Notes: generated by a model not told the origin, from the letters alone. A stretch of 64,000 bases of DNA from Tectiglobus sp965224045 (GCA_965224045.1 CBDCYD010000014.1:310001-374000), one strand, 5' to 3'. Shown: positions 9,069-18,363, numbered from the stretch's first letter. Numbers and translations: made by a program.

Positions 9069-9566
9069 TCAGGTCACAGCAGCGCCTCTTTGAGCGGAGG
9101 GCTGCGCGTTCTTTGCCTGGAATATCTGCTCAATTCTGCGCATTTCCGTCGACATCACGACCAATCGGGATGCCACGCTGTCAACCAGGCGAGCTGCGAG
9201 ATCGGGATCCGACAACAGGAGATCGTGCATATCTGCACGCCGGATATACAGCGCTTTGACACGGCGTGTTGTGACGAATGTCGAGGGATGTTCGAAGTCG
9301 TCAATAAACATTGCCATCTCACCAATGACAGTGCCGGCCGCTCCTTCCTCAAATGTCCGGCCCTTGTCGAAACCGTCCGTACACGCAAATGCGCCGTCGA
9401 CGATCACAATTGCGCCGTCGCTGGTTTCGCCGCGGACAGCCAGATTGTTGCCTTCGCTGTATAATCTGCGCTCTGCACGGCCGGCAATCGAAGCCAGTTG
9501 CTCAGGCGACAAGTTGGCGAATACCGCCACACTGCGCATTTGCCGTGCCAGTACGTTTTCGGTCAT
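9069..9566 (-). CDS. cyclic nucleotide-binding domain protein without a DNA-binding domain
   Basis: A 165-residue protein that is almost entirely one cNMP-binding fold: LYSEGNNLAVRGETSDGAIVIVDGAF, then the phosphate-binding-cassette region GTVIGEMAMFIDDFEHPSTFVTT and an alpha-helical C-terminus. No helix-turn-helix follows, so it is not a CRP-type transcription factor by itself. Stand-alone proteins of this kind are common in Rhizobiales, and their roles are mostly unknown. The conserved Arg of cAMP binders is replaced (PSTFV), so ligand binding is uncertain. ATG preceded by GAGG. It lies downstream of the response regulator on the same strand with about 240 bp between. Confidence 0.8.
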   Translation of the reverse strand: MTENVLARQMRSVAVFANLSPEQLASIAGRAERRLYSEGNNLAVRGETSDGAIVIVDGAFACTDGFDKGRTFEEGAAGTVIGEMAMFIDDFEHPSTFVTTRRVKALYIRRADMHDLLLSDPDLAARLVDSVASRLVVMSTEMRRIEQIFQAKNAQPSAQRGAAVT

Positions 9567-9808
9567 TGCCTCGCCTGTGGTCGACGATCGAGCGTGATTG
9601 GCCGTCGGTTAGCCCGACAGGCAACAAGGCATGACCAACCGCAGCCCAGGTATCCGACGATTCCGGAGGCGGCGTCCAGGTGCCGTACCCCAATTTCTGT
9701 TGGTAGACGCGTGCGAAACCAAACCCGAGGCTGGCGTTCCGAACGACGGCGAGTGGCACGGGGAAGCTCAAACTTGCGCGGCCGGAACCTGGTCTGCGGC
9801 GGGCCGAA

Positions 9809-10495
9809 TTACGGCACCAGCTTGTAACCGCCCGTTTCCGTGACCAGGATTTCAGCATTGGAAGGATCGCGCTCGATCTTTTGGCGCAGGCGATAGATGT
9901 GGGTCTCCAAGGTATGGGTCGTGACACCGGCGTTGTAGCCCCAGACCTCGTGCAAAAGAACATCGCGCGTGACCACCTTTTCACCGGCGCGATAGAGGAA
10001 CTTCAGTATCGACGTTTCCTTTTCGGTCAGGCGGACTTTGTTGCCGCCGTCATCGACCAGCAGTTTCGAGGCCGGTTTGAAGGTGTAGTGACCCAACGAA
10101 AAGACCGCGTCCTCGCTTTGTTCGTGCTGACGCAGCTGCGCCCTGATGCGGGCCAACAGCACGGCAAACTTGAACGGCTTGGTGACGTAGTCATTGGCGC
10201 CGGCGTCAAGACCGAGAATCATGTCGGCGTCGGAGTCGTTGCCGGTGAGCATGATGATCGGTGCCTTGTAGCCGGATTTGCGCAGGATCTTGCAGGCTTC
10301 GCGACCATCCATATCCGGCAACCCGACGTCGAGAATCATAAGATCGAACCGGTTCGCCTTGATCTCCTCAAGTGCGGCAGCGGCGGAGTCAACGGTCGCG
10401 ACGTCGAATTCGTCATGCAGGGCCAATTGGTCTCGCAGCGGCTCACGAAGATCCTCGTCGTCATCCACGATGAGAAGCTTTCGGGCGGTGCTCAT
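9809..10495 (-). CDS. OmpR-family two-component response regulator
   Basis: 228 residues: receiver domain 1-120 with acidic pocket DDDED, phosphoacceptor Asp in MILDVGLPDMDG, conserved Thr in IIMLTGN and Lys in VTKPF, then a winged-helix DNA-binding domain (LTEKETSILKFLYRAGEKVVTRDVLLHEVWG...THTLETHIYRLRQKIE). ATG with GGAGA seven bases upstream. No sensor kinase is adjacent; the closest kinases are at 19769 and 55818. I do not recognise a specific orthologue well enough to give a symbol. Confidence 0.9.
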   Translation of the reverse strand: MSTARKLLIVDDDEDLREPLRDQLALHDEFDVATVDSAAAALEEIKANRFDLMILDVGLPDMDGREACKILRKSGYKAPIIMLTGNDSDADMILGLDAGANDYVTKPFKFAVLLARIRAQLRQHEQSEDAVFSLGHYTFKPASKLLVDDGGNKVRLTEKETSILKFLYRAGEKVVTRDVLLHEVWGYNAGVTTHTLETHIYRLRQKIERDPSNAEILVTETGGYKLVP

Positions 10496-10733
10496 ATCAA
10501 ATCTCCGGTTTCGACGTCGTCAATGTCGTACAAGAATCCTAGCACTAAGCCGATATTGACCCAAGCTGGAAGCTTCTGGTCAATCAACCGTTTTATCGGT
10601 AACGAGATTGGGAGTTTGTCGGTTCAGCGCCAATAAATTCGGCACACGACGAAGTGATTGGGATGTCAACGCGCCAGGGCGGCGCATTCCCGGCAATCAG
10701 CGTGCGGGAACAGCGTTAACGGTACGTGCCAGC

Positions 10734-10865
10734 GCAACCTGCGTTAGTTCGGATTCGGTCCGAATTCCGAATTAACGCAGAAAGTTGCTCGATTCATTAG
10801 GGGCGATCATCGTGCCTTAAGGCGCAGCCGCGACAGCGGTTCCAACTTAAGGCACGATGATCTAG
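10734..10865. repeat. dispersed palindromic repeat element, copy 1
   Basis: About 132 bp made of two hairpins. Left: CTGCGTTA...TAACGCAG with an inner TTCGGA/TCCGAA (10739-10780). Right: a 16-bp perfect inverted repeat ATCATCGTGCCTTAAG (10807-10822) with CTTAAGGCACGATGAT, enclosing CCGC-GACA-GCGG. It shares most of its sequence, in the same orientation, with 18225-18363. It has no coding capacity and looks like a REP/RIME/CerM-type miniature element. Confidence 0.8.
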
Positions 10866-10933
10866 CAGATTGGCAAGCCGGCGCCCAAGACGATAGTTAA
10901 CTACGGTTATCCATGCATTCGGGAAGATGCACC

Positions 10934-11494
10934 ATGCACGGCACCGAACGGGGCGATCTCGTCGTGACTGCGCTGTCACGGGGCGCCAGCGCAGGCTGGC
11001 TGCATGTCGGGCAGCTTCGCTTCCGGTGCAGCCTGGGCCGCAGCGGACTGGGGTACATGAAGCGGGAAGGCGACGGGCTGACGCCGATCGGTCGCTGGCC
11101 AATCCGGCGAGTCTTGTTCCGTGCCGACCGTCGGGAGCCGCTGGTGCGGCCGTTGCTTAATGCCGGCATCCCGGCTTGGCCAATTCGATCGCAGGACGGC
11201 TGGTGTGACGCCGTCGGCGATGCCAACTACAACCGGCAGGTCCCGCACCCCTATCATGCAAGTGCGGAACGGCTCTGGCGCGACGACGAACTCTACGACA
11301 TCGTCGTCGTTCTCGGGCACAACGATCGACCGCGCGTGCAAGGACACGGTAGCGCGATTTTCATGCACGTGGCGGGCGAGGCGGCCGACGGCGGGCTCGA
11401 TCCAACGGCCGGGTGCATCGCCCTCAGGCGTCGCGATCTCAAAACGGTGGTCGGCAAGATGCGGGCGAGGCAGTTCATACGTGTGTTCGCCTGA
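10934..11494 (+). CDS. L,D-transpeptidase family (YkuD) protein
   Basis: A 186-residue protein with the YkuD catalytic pattern: GSAIFMHVAG with the catalytic histidine, then PTAGCIALRRRDL with the nucleophilic cysteine. The family makes 3-3 cross-links in peptidoglycan or anchors proteins to it. No signal peptide or membrane segment is apparent, unusual for an enzyme acting outside the inner membrane; small YkuD proteins of this L-x-V-x-x-G-R-F-like type are nevertheless widespread in Rhizobiales. The ATG at 10934 has GGGAAG seven bases upstream; an in-frame ATG at 10913 would add seven residues. Confidence 0.85.
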   Translation: MHGTERGDLVVTALSRGASAGWLHVGQLRFRCSLGRSGLGYMKREGDGLTPIGRWPIRRVLFRADRREPLVRPLLNAGIPAWPIRSQDGWCDAVGDANYNRQVPHPYHASAERLWRDDELYDIVVVLGHNDRPRVQGHGSAIFMHVAGEAADGGLDPTAGCIALRRRDLKTVVGKMRARQFIRVFA

Positions 11495-11524
11495 AGACAC
11501 CCGGCGTTTGACAAGGGCTCACGC

Positions 11525-11549
11525 AAAAAAGGGCCCGACACGCGGGCCC
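11525..11549 (-). terminator. Rho-independent terminator of the glnK-amtB operon
   Basis: Read on the minus strand: GGGCCCG-CGTGT-CGGGCCC followed by six Ts. It lies about 130 bp past the amtB stop. Confidence 0.75.
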
Positions 11550-11677
11550 AGTTCAGAGGCGCAGGAGCGGGCAAGCTCCGGACTACCGGGCGGCCCCGGT
11601 CGCGAACGGATCCTACCATCGAGGATCGCAGCGAAGCAGGGGCGAGGCGCGCCCTGCCCGGCCTTGTCGCCCATGCC

Positions 11678-13030
11678 TTATAGGCGCTGGCTGCCCGTGC
11701 CGAATTCGGGGTAGGCCTCAAGGCCGATCTCCGCCTTGTCGAGACCTTCGAACTCGTCTTCCTCGGTCGGCCGCAGACCAATGGTTGCCGCCAGGAAGAG
11801 CCAGACCGCCAAGCTGGCCACCGAGACGAACAAACCAATCGCGACGACGCCGACGAACTGTGGAAAGACCGATACGTCCGGATTCGTCCAGGCCACGATC
11901 AATGTACCCCAGATGCCGGCGAGCAGGTGAACCGGGATCGCGCCGACCACGTCATCAATCTTGAGACGGTCAAGCAGCGGTACAGCAAAGACCACGATGA
12001 CGCCGCCAATCGCACCAATGATTACGGCCTGCCAGATTGCCGGGGTAAGCGGTTCGGCGGTTATCGAGACGAGACCGGCCAGGGCCCCGTTGAGCGCCAT
12101 GGTGAGGTCGACCTTGCCGTAGAAAATCTGGTTCAGGACAATCGCGGCAACAACACCGCCAGCCGCTGCCAGATTGGTGTTGACGAATATTTTCGCGACG
12201 GATGACGCATCAGCGATGGTGCCCATGGCGAGCTGGGATGCGCCGTTGAAACCGAACCAGCCAAGCCACAGGATGAATGTGCCGAGGGTCGCCAACGCCA
12301 TGTTCGAGCCAGGCATGGCGTGGATCTCTCCGTTCGGGCCGTATTTGCCCTTGCGGGCGCCGACAATGATGGCGCCGACGAGCGCAGCCCAGCCACCGGT
12401 CGAGTGCACCAGCGTCGAGCCGGCAAAATCGGAAAAGCCAAGGTCATCGAGCCAGCCGGTGCCCCACTCCCAGGAACCCTGGATGGGATAGATGATGCCG
12501 CACAAGACGATGACGAAAACGAGGAACGGCCACAGCTTGATTCGTTCGGCAAGCGTGCCTGAAACGATCGATGCCGCGGTCGCGCAAAACACCATCTGGA
12601 AGAACCAGTCGGAGCCGGTCGCGTAGGCGTTGCCGGTGTCCTTGGCCGGATCCGGCATGGTCACCGGCGCCAGCCTGCCGATGACGTCTCCGACCAGCCA
12701 GCCACCGTCGCCCGGGTACATCAGGTTGTAACCGAGCAGCCAAAACGCGAGGCCGGCGATCGAATAGAGTGCAATGTTCTTGGTGCACTGCATCGCGACG
12801 TTTTTGGTGCGCACCATGCCCGCTTCGAGCATTGCAAAGCCGGCGGCCATCCACATCACGAGAAAGCCGCCGATCAAAAACAGCAGCGTGTTGAAGACGT
12901 ACTGGGTTTCTTTTTGCAGCGCTGCCGGATCAACCGGCTTTGCGTCCTGGGCCAAAGCCGGCCCGGCCAGCGCCGAAAGGACTATCATGGCGATGGCGCC
13001 GAGCAGCATTAGAACGTTTGGTCGCGTCAT
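11678..13030 (-). CDS. amtB: ammonium transporter AmtB, copy 2
   Basis: 450 residues: cleavable signal peptide (GPALAQ, about 1-27), then 11 membrane segments. The pore motifs are present: FAMLEAGMVRTKN, the first histidine in STLVHSTGGWAAL, GARKGKYG, WFGFN, and the second histidine in GAIPVHLLAGIWGT. A C-terminal cytosolic tail (about 25 residues, TEEDEFEGLDKAEIGLEAYPE) is the kind gripped by GlnK. It is 17 bp downstream of glnK on the same strand, so the two form the standard pair: GlnK blocks the channel when nitrogen is plentiful. Confidence 0.96.
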   Translation of the reverse strand: MTRPNVLMLLGAIAMIVLSALAGPALAQDAKPVDPAALQKETQYVFNTLLFLIGGFLVMWMAAGFAMLEAGMVRTKNVAMQCTKNIALYSIAGLAFWLLGYNLMYPGDGGWLVGDVIGRLAPVTMPDPAKDTGNAYATGSDWFFQMVFCATAASIVSGTLAERIKLWPFLVFVIVLCGIIYPIQGSWEWGTGWLDDLGFSDFAGSTLVHSTGGWAALVGAIIVGARKGKYGPNGEIHAMPGSNMALATLGTFILWLGWFGFNGASQLAMGTIADASSVAKIFVNTNLAAAGGVVAAIVLNQIFYGKVDLTMALNGALAGLVSITAEPLTPAIWQAVIIGAIGGVIVVFAVPLLDRLKIDDVVGAIPVHLLAGIWGTLIVAWTNPDVSVFPQFVGVVAIGLFVSVASLAVWLFLAATIGLRPTEEDEFEGLDKAEIGLEAYPEFGTGSQRL

Positions 13031-13047
13031 ATGAAAATCCTCCGGAC

Positions 13048-13386
13048 TTAGATCGCAGCTTGATCGGTCTCGCCCGTGCGGATGCGGACCGTGTGTTCGA
13101 TGGTTGAGACGAAAATTTTGCCGTCGCCGATTTGGCCGGTCTTGGCCGCGGCACCGATGGCCTCGACGGCTTTCGGGACGTCATCGGATGCGACGACGAC
13201 CTCGATCTTGATCTTCGGTAGGAAATTCACGGCGTATTCGGCACCGCGATAGATTTCGGTATGGCCTTTCTGCCGACCGTAGCCCTTTACTTCGGAAACC
13301 GTCATGCCCTCGAGGCCCAACGACGTGAGCCCTTGGCGCACTTCGTCGAGCTTGAAAGGCTTGATGATCGCAGTCACGAGTTTCAT
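13048..13386 (-). CDS. glnK: nitrogen regulatory P-II protein GlnK
   Basis: 112 residues, the exact P-II length. The T-loop carries Tyr51 (EIYRGAEY), the site uridylylated by GlnD, and the B-loop has TGQIGDGKIFV for ATP. It senses 2-oxoglutarate and ATP/ADP and gates AmtB. The linkage to amtB and the sigma-54-like promoter favour glnK over glnB. Confidence 0.96.
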   Translation of the reverse strand: MKLVTAIIKPFKLDEVRQGLTSLGLEGMTVSEVKGYGRQKGHTEIYRGAEYAVNFLPKIKIEVVVASDDVPKAVEAIGAAAKTGQIGDGKIFVSTIEHTVRIRTGETDQAAI

Positions 13387-13493
13387 GCCTGACCCCCAAG
13401 TCTTGGGCAGGCCGTCCGGATCACGCGCCGGTGCGGTCTGCCTGGCTGCCAGCGCCGAACCAGCGTTGGCCCGGCGCGCTACGCCAAGACGGA

Positions 13494-13509
13494 GTCAAAC
13501 ACCGTGCCA
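13494..13509 (-). promoter_or_regulatory. sigma-54-like promoter of glnK-amtB
   Basis: On the minus strand TGGCACGGTGTTTGAC, 108 bp upstream of glnK: the -24 GG and spacing fit RpoN, with GA instead of GC at -12, exactly as in the element upstream of the other amt gene. Promoters of this class upstream of glnK are well known in proteobacteria. Confidence 0.6.
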
Positions 13510-13630
13510 GTTTGGGAGAAATTGTGTAACCTTTTGAAATTGTGTCATAATTTGGAATGCGTGCCGCAAGCTCGATCATCTAGAGCCAAGTTTTCTGAAT
13601 ATTTTTTGGGCATCTTGCGATCAATGCCTA

Positions 13631-14530
13631 TTATTTCACCACAAACCGCGTGTCGCGCTTGCGCGTCAGGCCTTCCTGCGCGGTCGAGGCGACGAGCACG
13701 CCATCGCGTGTGAAGATGCTGCCCCGGCAAAAGCCGCGCGCACCATGCGCGGATGGGCTGTCCTGCACATAGAGAAACCACTCGTCGGCGCGGCACGGAC
13801 GGTGCAGCCACATCGCGTGATCCAGGCTGGCGAGCTGAATGTCAGTGTCGAACAGCAGTTTGCCGTGAGCGATCAGCGCCGTGTCGAGCAGCGTGAAGTC
13901 GGAAGCATAGGCGAGGATGCACTGATGCAGGCGCTGGTCGTTCGGGAGGCGGCCATTGGCGCGCATCCAAAAATGCTGAACGGGCTCGGCCTTGGTGCGA
14001 TCGAGATAGCGATTGATCTCGACAGGACGCATCTCAATCGGTCTGTCGTGGTCCCAATAACTACGCATGTTGTCGGGCAGGCGGTCGACGATCTTGTCGC
14101 GTAGTTCGCGCTCGCTCGGCAGATCCTCCGGCATTGGAACCTCGGGCATCGTGGCCTGGTGTTCAAAACTCGATTCGGGCCTGTGAAACGATACGCTCAT
14201 GGCAAAGATCGGCTTGCCATGCTGGATGGCGCGCACCCGGCGGGTCGTGAAGCTGGAGCCGTCGCGAATACGCTCGACGTCATAAATGATCGGATGCTTG
14301 GGATCGCCGCCAATTAGAAAATAGGCGTGCATCGAGTGGGCAGCGCGGTCTTCATCGACCGTGCGCGCGGCTGCGACGAGCGCCTGGCCGAGGACCTGCC
14401 CACCGTAGACGCGCTGCCAGCCGATCTGCGGACTGGTCCCGCGGAAAAGGTTGATCTCGAGGCGCTCGAGATCAAGCAGCTCCACAAGCGCTTGGAGGGC
14501 ATTGTTCGGCTGGGCAGAGGCGTCAGACAT
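13631..14530 (-). CDS. tesB: acyl-CoA thioesterase II
   Basis: 299 residues with the double-hotdog TesB fold: N-terminal LELLDLERLEINLFRG-type start, WQRVYGGQVLGQAL, the HSMHAYFLIGGDP segment, and in the second half LASLDHAMWLHRP followed by WFLYVQDSPSAHGARGFCRG, which holds the catalytic Asp/Gln/Thr-region of the family. It hydrolyses medium- to long-chain acyl-CoAs in the cytosol. Divergent from the ubiquinone hydroxylase-like gene. ATG start; GC-rich and typical of the genome. Confidence 0.93.
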   Translation of the reverse strand: MSDASAQPNNALQALVELLDLERLEINLFRGTSPQIGWQRVYGGQVLGQALVAAARTVDEDRAAHSMHAYFLIGGDPKHPIIYDVERIRDGSSFTTRRVRAIQHGKPIFAMSVSFHRPESSFEHQATMPEVPMPEDLPSERELRDKIVDRLPDNMRSYWDHDRPIEMRPVEINRYLDRTKAEPVQHFWMRANGRLPNDQRLHQCILAYASDFTLLDTALIAHGKLLFDTDIQLASLDHAMWLHRPCRADEWFLYVQDSPSAHGARGFCRGSIFTRDGVLVASTAQEGLTRKRDTRFVVK

Positions 14531-14675
14531 GGCGATTACTCAGCATCTGGTGTTGCTTGATCTGATGTTGCATGGCGTCGGCAGGACTTCGCGCGAAACG
14601 CGCAATTCGTCAGCGGTTGGCAAGTCGGCGCCAATCGGGCAGCTTCTGTCAAGCGCCGGCAACCAAAAGAGCGGT

Positions 14676-15905
14676 ATGATGAACGACACGGTCGATATCC
14701 TGGTAGCCGGTGCGAGCTATTCGGGCCTCGCATTGGCGCTGGCGGTCGATAAGGCGGCGGCGGGAGATGTTTCGATCGCCGTTGCCGGATTGGGCATCGA
14801 GCGGCTCGGCGATCCGGGCAGCCCGCGCGCGTTTGCGCTTTCGGCCTCATCGAAGGCGCTGCTTGAGGCGCTTGAGGTATGGCCGCTCGTCGCTTGCGAC
14901 GCGCAAGCAGTGGAAACGATCGACCTGACCGACACACCGCTCGAAGCCGGCGTGAGGCCGGTGTTGCTGACCTACGACAACCTGCTGGAGGACGGTACGC
15001 CTGCATCCTATATCGTGCCATCCGGTGCGCTCGGAGCAGCCCTGATTCAGCGCTTGCGCGAGGCCGGGAGCATCCGGCTGGTTGGCCACGAGATCACGGG
15101 ATTTGCCGCCTCCGAAGCAACCGTTGATGCCAATCTCAGCAATGGAGGGCGCGTGACGGCGGCATTGCTTGTATGCGCGGCCGGCGGCAGCGCGGAGCTG
15201 CGTCAACAGGCCGGACTGAGCAGCATCGCCTGGGGGCACGACCAAACAGGGATCGTGACCACCGTACACCACGAGCGCCCGCATCACGGCAAGGCCGTGC
15301 AGCACTTTCTTCCTGGAGGTCCGTTCGCAATCCTGCCGCTCACCGGCAACCGCAGCTGCATTACCTGGAGCGAGCAGTCCGACGAGGCACAACGCATTCT
15401 CAATCTCGACGATGACGGTTTTCTCGACGAAATCGACCGGCGGTTCGGGGGCAGGCTCGGAGCGCTGGAATTGTGCAGCGAACGCGGCGGATTTGCGCTG
15501 ACGACCACGCTTGCGCGCAGGTACGTCGCGTTGCGATTCGTCTTGATCGGAGACGCTGCACATCGTGTTCATCCGATTGCCGGGCAGGGCCTCAACCTGG
15601 CGTTTCGTGATGTCGCCGCACTAACGGAATGCCTGGTCGAGGGCGCACGAGTCGGCCTCGACATTGGCGATTTTGTCCTGCTGGAACGCTACGAGCGCTG
15701 GCGTCGATTCGATTCCGCCATGTCAGCCGGCACATTTGACGCCATCAACCGGCTGTTTCGCGTCGACTGGCCGCTGGCAAGGGCGGTGCGCGAGGTGGGG
15801 TTGGGTTTGATCGACCGGCTGCCCGGCGCCAAAGCGCTGCTGGTCAGCGAGGCGGCCGGGCGAACCGGGAATGTACCCAAACTTCTCAAAGGTGAAATGG
15901 TGTGA
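14676..15905 (+). CDS. UbiH/UbiF/VisC/COQ6-family FAD-dependent hydroxylase (ubiquinone biosynthesis)
   Basis: 409 residues. The N-terminal FAD site is VAGASYSGLALAL, looser than the usual GxGxxG. The C-terminal flavin motif is canonical: LIGDAAHRVHPIAGQGLNLAFRD. The family hydroxylates the aromatic ring of ubiquinone precursors. Which ring position cannot be told from sequence because alphaproteobacterial members (UbiH, UbiF, UbiL) overlap. The start is the ATG-ATG pair at 14676 behind AAGAG. Stand-alone unit, divergent from tesB. Confidence 0.88.
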   Translation: MMNDTVDILVAGASYSGLALALAVDKAAAGDVSIAVAGLGIERLGDPGSPRAFALSASSKALLEALEVWPLVACDAQAVETIDLTDTPLEAGVRPVLLTYDNLLEDGTPASYIVPSGALGAALIQRLREAGSIRLVGHEITGFAASEATVDANLSNGGRVTAALLVCAAGGSAELRQQAGLSSIAWGHDQTGIVTTVHHERPHHGKAVQHFLPGGPFAILPLTGNRSCITWSEQSDEAQRILNLDDDGFLDEIDRRFGGRLGALELCSERGGFALTTTLARRYVALRFVLIGDAAHRVHPIAGQGLNLAFRDVAALTECLVEGARVGLDIGDFVLLERYERWRRFDSAMSAGTFDAINRLFRVDWPLARAVREVGLGLIDRLPGAKALLVSEAAGRTGNVPKLLKGEMV

Positions 15906-16265
15906 CGGCAAGATGCTCCGTGTCTGGACGATCTCCACACGCTCAACGGGTGCGCGGTGAATTTGCCGCACAGCGCGCAGTCGCCCGGATCAACCCAGAT
16001 CGGAGGTATCGGTTCCGACAACACGCGTTCTCCACCGGAATTTCTTGGCCGAAAGCCTCGCCTTCTTTGGGAAGTCAGGCTAAAACTGATTCGAGGCTGA
16101 CGGTTGTCAAGTACACTCTGGCAACACGGGCGGGCGGTTGTTTGCGTCAATGGCCGCGCGAACAGCTTCCTGAAGAATCGTCGCAGTGCTCCGACGCAAT
16201 ACGCCTGACAGCCTGAGCACAACGAGAAGAAGCAACACCCTATTGCGGGAATTTCCGGCGGCGCG
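15906..16265. other. intergenic region without a recognisable gene
   Basis: 360 bp. Short open frames on both strands have no family features or good ribosome binding sites. The promoter of the AsmA-like gene must lie here, but no clear -35/-10 pair stands out. Confidence 0.5.
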
Positions 16266-18143
16266 ATGACACAAGGCAGGCCTAAAAAGCGATCCTTCAC
16301 CATCGCTACACTTGTGCTTGCGTCTTTGTTATTCGGCTTGGCCGCGCCGCTGTTCTTTGATGTCCGGCAAATCAACCTCGACTTCGAACCCAGCGGTGTC
16401 GTTGCGGCTCCGCGAGACCAGTTCGATGTCGGCACGCCGCTGCCGCTGCATTCACTGTCGCAGACGGTCATTACAACCGGCAGGCTGCTGCAGGTGTTTC
16501 CGACCGGGCGGAAATTCTCAGGAACCGAAGCGCAGGCCATTCTGAAGAAGGGTGCCGCCAGGCTGGCCCTGGAAAACGCCGAGGTGCAAGTCGGCGGCGA
16601 TGCATCCGGGGTCGAAGGCGTCGGTGATGCGCCGTGGATGGCACGGCAGGCGCCGATTGTTTCCGCGCTAACCTCTCTGCGCTTCCTCGACCTGACCGTC
16701 CATCAAAGTCGGATTGTCCTAAACCTGCCTGGCGGTTACCGAGAGGTTCTCGACAATGCCAATTTGCTGGTGACGGGAACCAGCGGGTCAACGTTGTCGA
16801 TATCCGGTAACGGGCACTGGCGCGGGCAGGACGTCAAGATCCTGATAGAGACCGGCAGAGCGCGTCCGGCGGCTGCCGAAATTCCCGTAAGCTTCAGGCT
16901 TGACGGCGACCTGATCTCGATAAAATTTTCCGGGCTGCTGCAACGCCGCGGCGACCCCAAGATTCTCGGCGACATCGATGTCAGCATAACGCGCATCAGG
17001 GCGTTCTCCGATGCGCTCAACGTCGGCTGGCCAGCGCTTAGCAATGACGGTGAATTCATACTACGCGGGCCCGTCGACTGGTCGCAGGACGCAGTTGCGT
17101 TCAAGCGTGCATCCGTTCAACTCGATGGCAACGAGGCGAATGGTGCCTTGACGCTCAAGCGCAACAAGGGCTTGCCGCTGCTTTCAGGTACGCTTGCATT
17201 CGACCAGTTCCGCCTTGCACGGACGCCGCTGGAACAACAGGAGCAGCACCAGCCAAAGCCGGAGAGCTGGTGGGCCTGGGTGAGGCGCTTCTGGTCCACT
17301 CCTATGGTCAAGTTCCTCAATGCTGACCTGCGGCTCTCGGCCAATGAGGTTGTGGTTGGAAAGACCCAGCTCGGCAAAGCGGCGGCAACGCTGTCGTTGC
17401 GCCATGGCAAACTGTCGGCACAGCTTGCCAGCCTGACCTTCGACGGTGGATCCGGAAATGGTCAAATAAACATGGATTTCAACGGCCTAGCCCCGCGAAC
17501 AACGTTGCGTGGCCGATTGCTGGGCGCACCGATCGGTGAATTGTCAAGCGCGCTGTTCGGCAACAGTCGCCTCGAAGGGCGGGCAGACGTTACGCTCGAC
17601 CTTACGACGCACGGCAGCGAGCTGCGTCCGATGCTCGAAAGCGTGGCGGGTACGATCGACCTCAAGCTCAAAGATTCCGGTGGCGTGATCAATCTCGATC
17701 TCGAGGCGCTTGCCGTCGAGCCCATTGCTCGGCCGCCGGCGGGCCAAATTTCTGATGTCCCGGCAAAGCTCATTGAGACGATCCTGAAGGGCAAGACGAA
17801 GCTGCAAGCTCTCGATGTGTCGATCGCTGTCGATGCCGGACGCGCAGAATGCGTGAAGTTCGTCGGCAAGTTCGACGGCAGGCTTGCCCAACTTGCGGGC
17901 CGGTTCGACCTCGCAACACAGCGCATGGACGTGAGAGGACTGGTGCATGCCGACGTGCGCAAGCCCGATGCAGATGGCAAGGACAAGCCGATTGCGCCTG
18001 AAGTCGCCGGACGCCAGATTTCGTTGCGCGGACCATGGAGCATGCCGCTTGTCGAGCTGAGCGAGGTCAAGGGCCGACCGGAAGACCTGGCAGCCGAGCT
18101 ACGGAAAAAGCGCACCGAGAAAAAGTTCGGCGGCGCGGAATAG
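16266..18143 (+). CDS. AsmA-family protein
   Basis: 625 residues: one N-terminal membrane anchor (about 10-30), a long beta-rich periplasmic body, and the AsmA C-terminal domain (about 440-560) with LRGRLLGAPIGELSSALFGNSRLEGRADVTLDLTTHG. The tail is basic and ends shortly after GPWSMPLVEL. The AsmA/YhdP/TamB superfamily is thought to bridge the periplasm and move phospholipid to the outer membrane. This member is shorter than TamB and near E. coli AsmA size. Stand-alone, followed by a palindromic repeat. Confidence 0.82.
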   Translation: MTQGRPKKRSFTIATLVLASLLFGLAAPLFFDVRQINLDFEPSGVVAAPRDQFDVGTPLPLHSLSQTVITTGRLLQVFPTGRKFSGTEAQAILKKGAARLALENAEVQVGGDASGVEGVGDAPWMARQAPIVSALTSLRFLDLTVHQSRIVLNLPGGYREVLDNANLLVTGTSGSTLSISGNGHWRGQDVKILIETGRARPAAAEIPVSFRLDGDLISIKFSGLLQRRGDPKILGDIDVSITRIRAFSDALNVGWPALSNDGEFILRGPVDWSQDAVAFKRASVQLDGNEANGALTLKRNKGLPLLSGTLAFDQFRLARTPLEQQEQHQPKPESWWAWVRRFWSTPMVKFLNADLRLSANEVVVGKTQLGKAAATLSLRHGKLSAQLASLTFDGGSGNGQINMDFNGLAPRTTLRGRLLGAPIGELSSALFGNSRLEGRADVTLDLTTHGSELRPMLESVAGTIDLKLKDSGGVINLDLEALAVEPIARPPAGQISDVPAKLIETILKGKTKLQALDVSIAVDAGRAECVKFVGKFDGRLAQLAGRFDLATQRMDVRGLVHADVRKPDADGKDKPIAPEVAGRQISLRGPWSMPLVELSEVKGRPEDLAAELRKKRTEKKFGGAE

Positions 18144-18224
18144 TCCTCCCAAAAATTGCGCTCCAGACAGACAAAACTTGCTACCGACGCATCCCATTGG
18201 CTGCATTCCTGCCGGTTTCTCGCG

Positions 18225-18363
18225 CTAGAGCAACCTGCATTAATTCGGAATCGGTCCGATCCCGAATTGACGCAGAAAGTTGTTCGATTCTTTAGAGGCG
18301 ATCGTCTTTGTGCCTTCAGTTGGAGCCGCGACAGCGGTTCCAACTGAAGGCACGATGATCTAG
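18225..18363. repeat. dispersed palindromic repeat element, copy 2
   Basis: About 139 bp, in the same orientation as 10734-10865. The right hairpin is longer here: GTGCCTTCAGTTGGA (18310-18324) pairs perfectly with TCCAACTGAAGGCAC, enclosing CCGC-GACA-GCGG. The ends are CTAGA...TCTAG. Relative to copy 1 one stem pair has changed on both sides (A-T to C-G), which conserves pairing. Confidence 0.82.

Noticed and set aside
9567..9808. Possible extra minus-strand reading frame between the response regulator and the cNMP-binding protein
   Set aside because: It begins inside the response regulator gene and overlaps the next start; no family features.
13565..13590. Fragment of the palindromic repeat end (GATCATCTAGAG)
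   Set aside because: It differs from the real repeat ends in the order of bases and has no other part of the element beside it.
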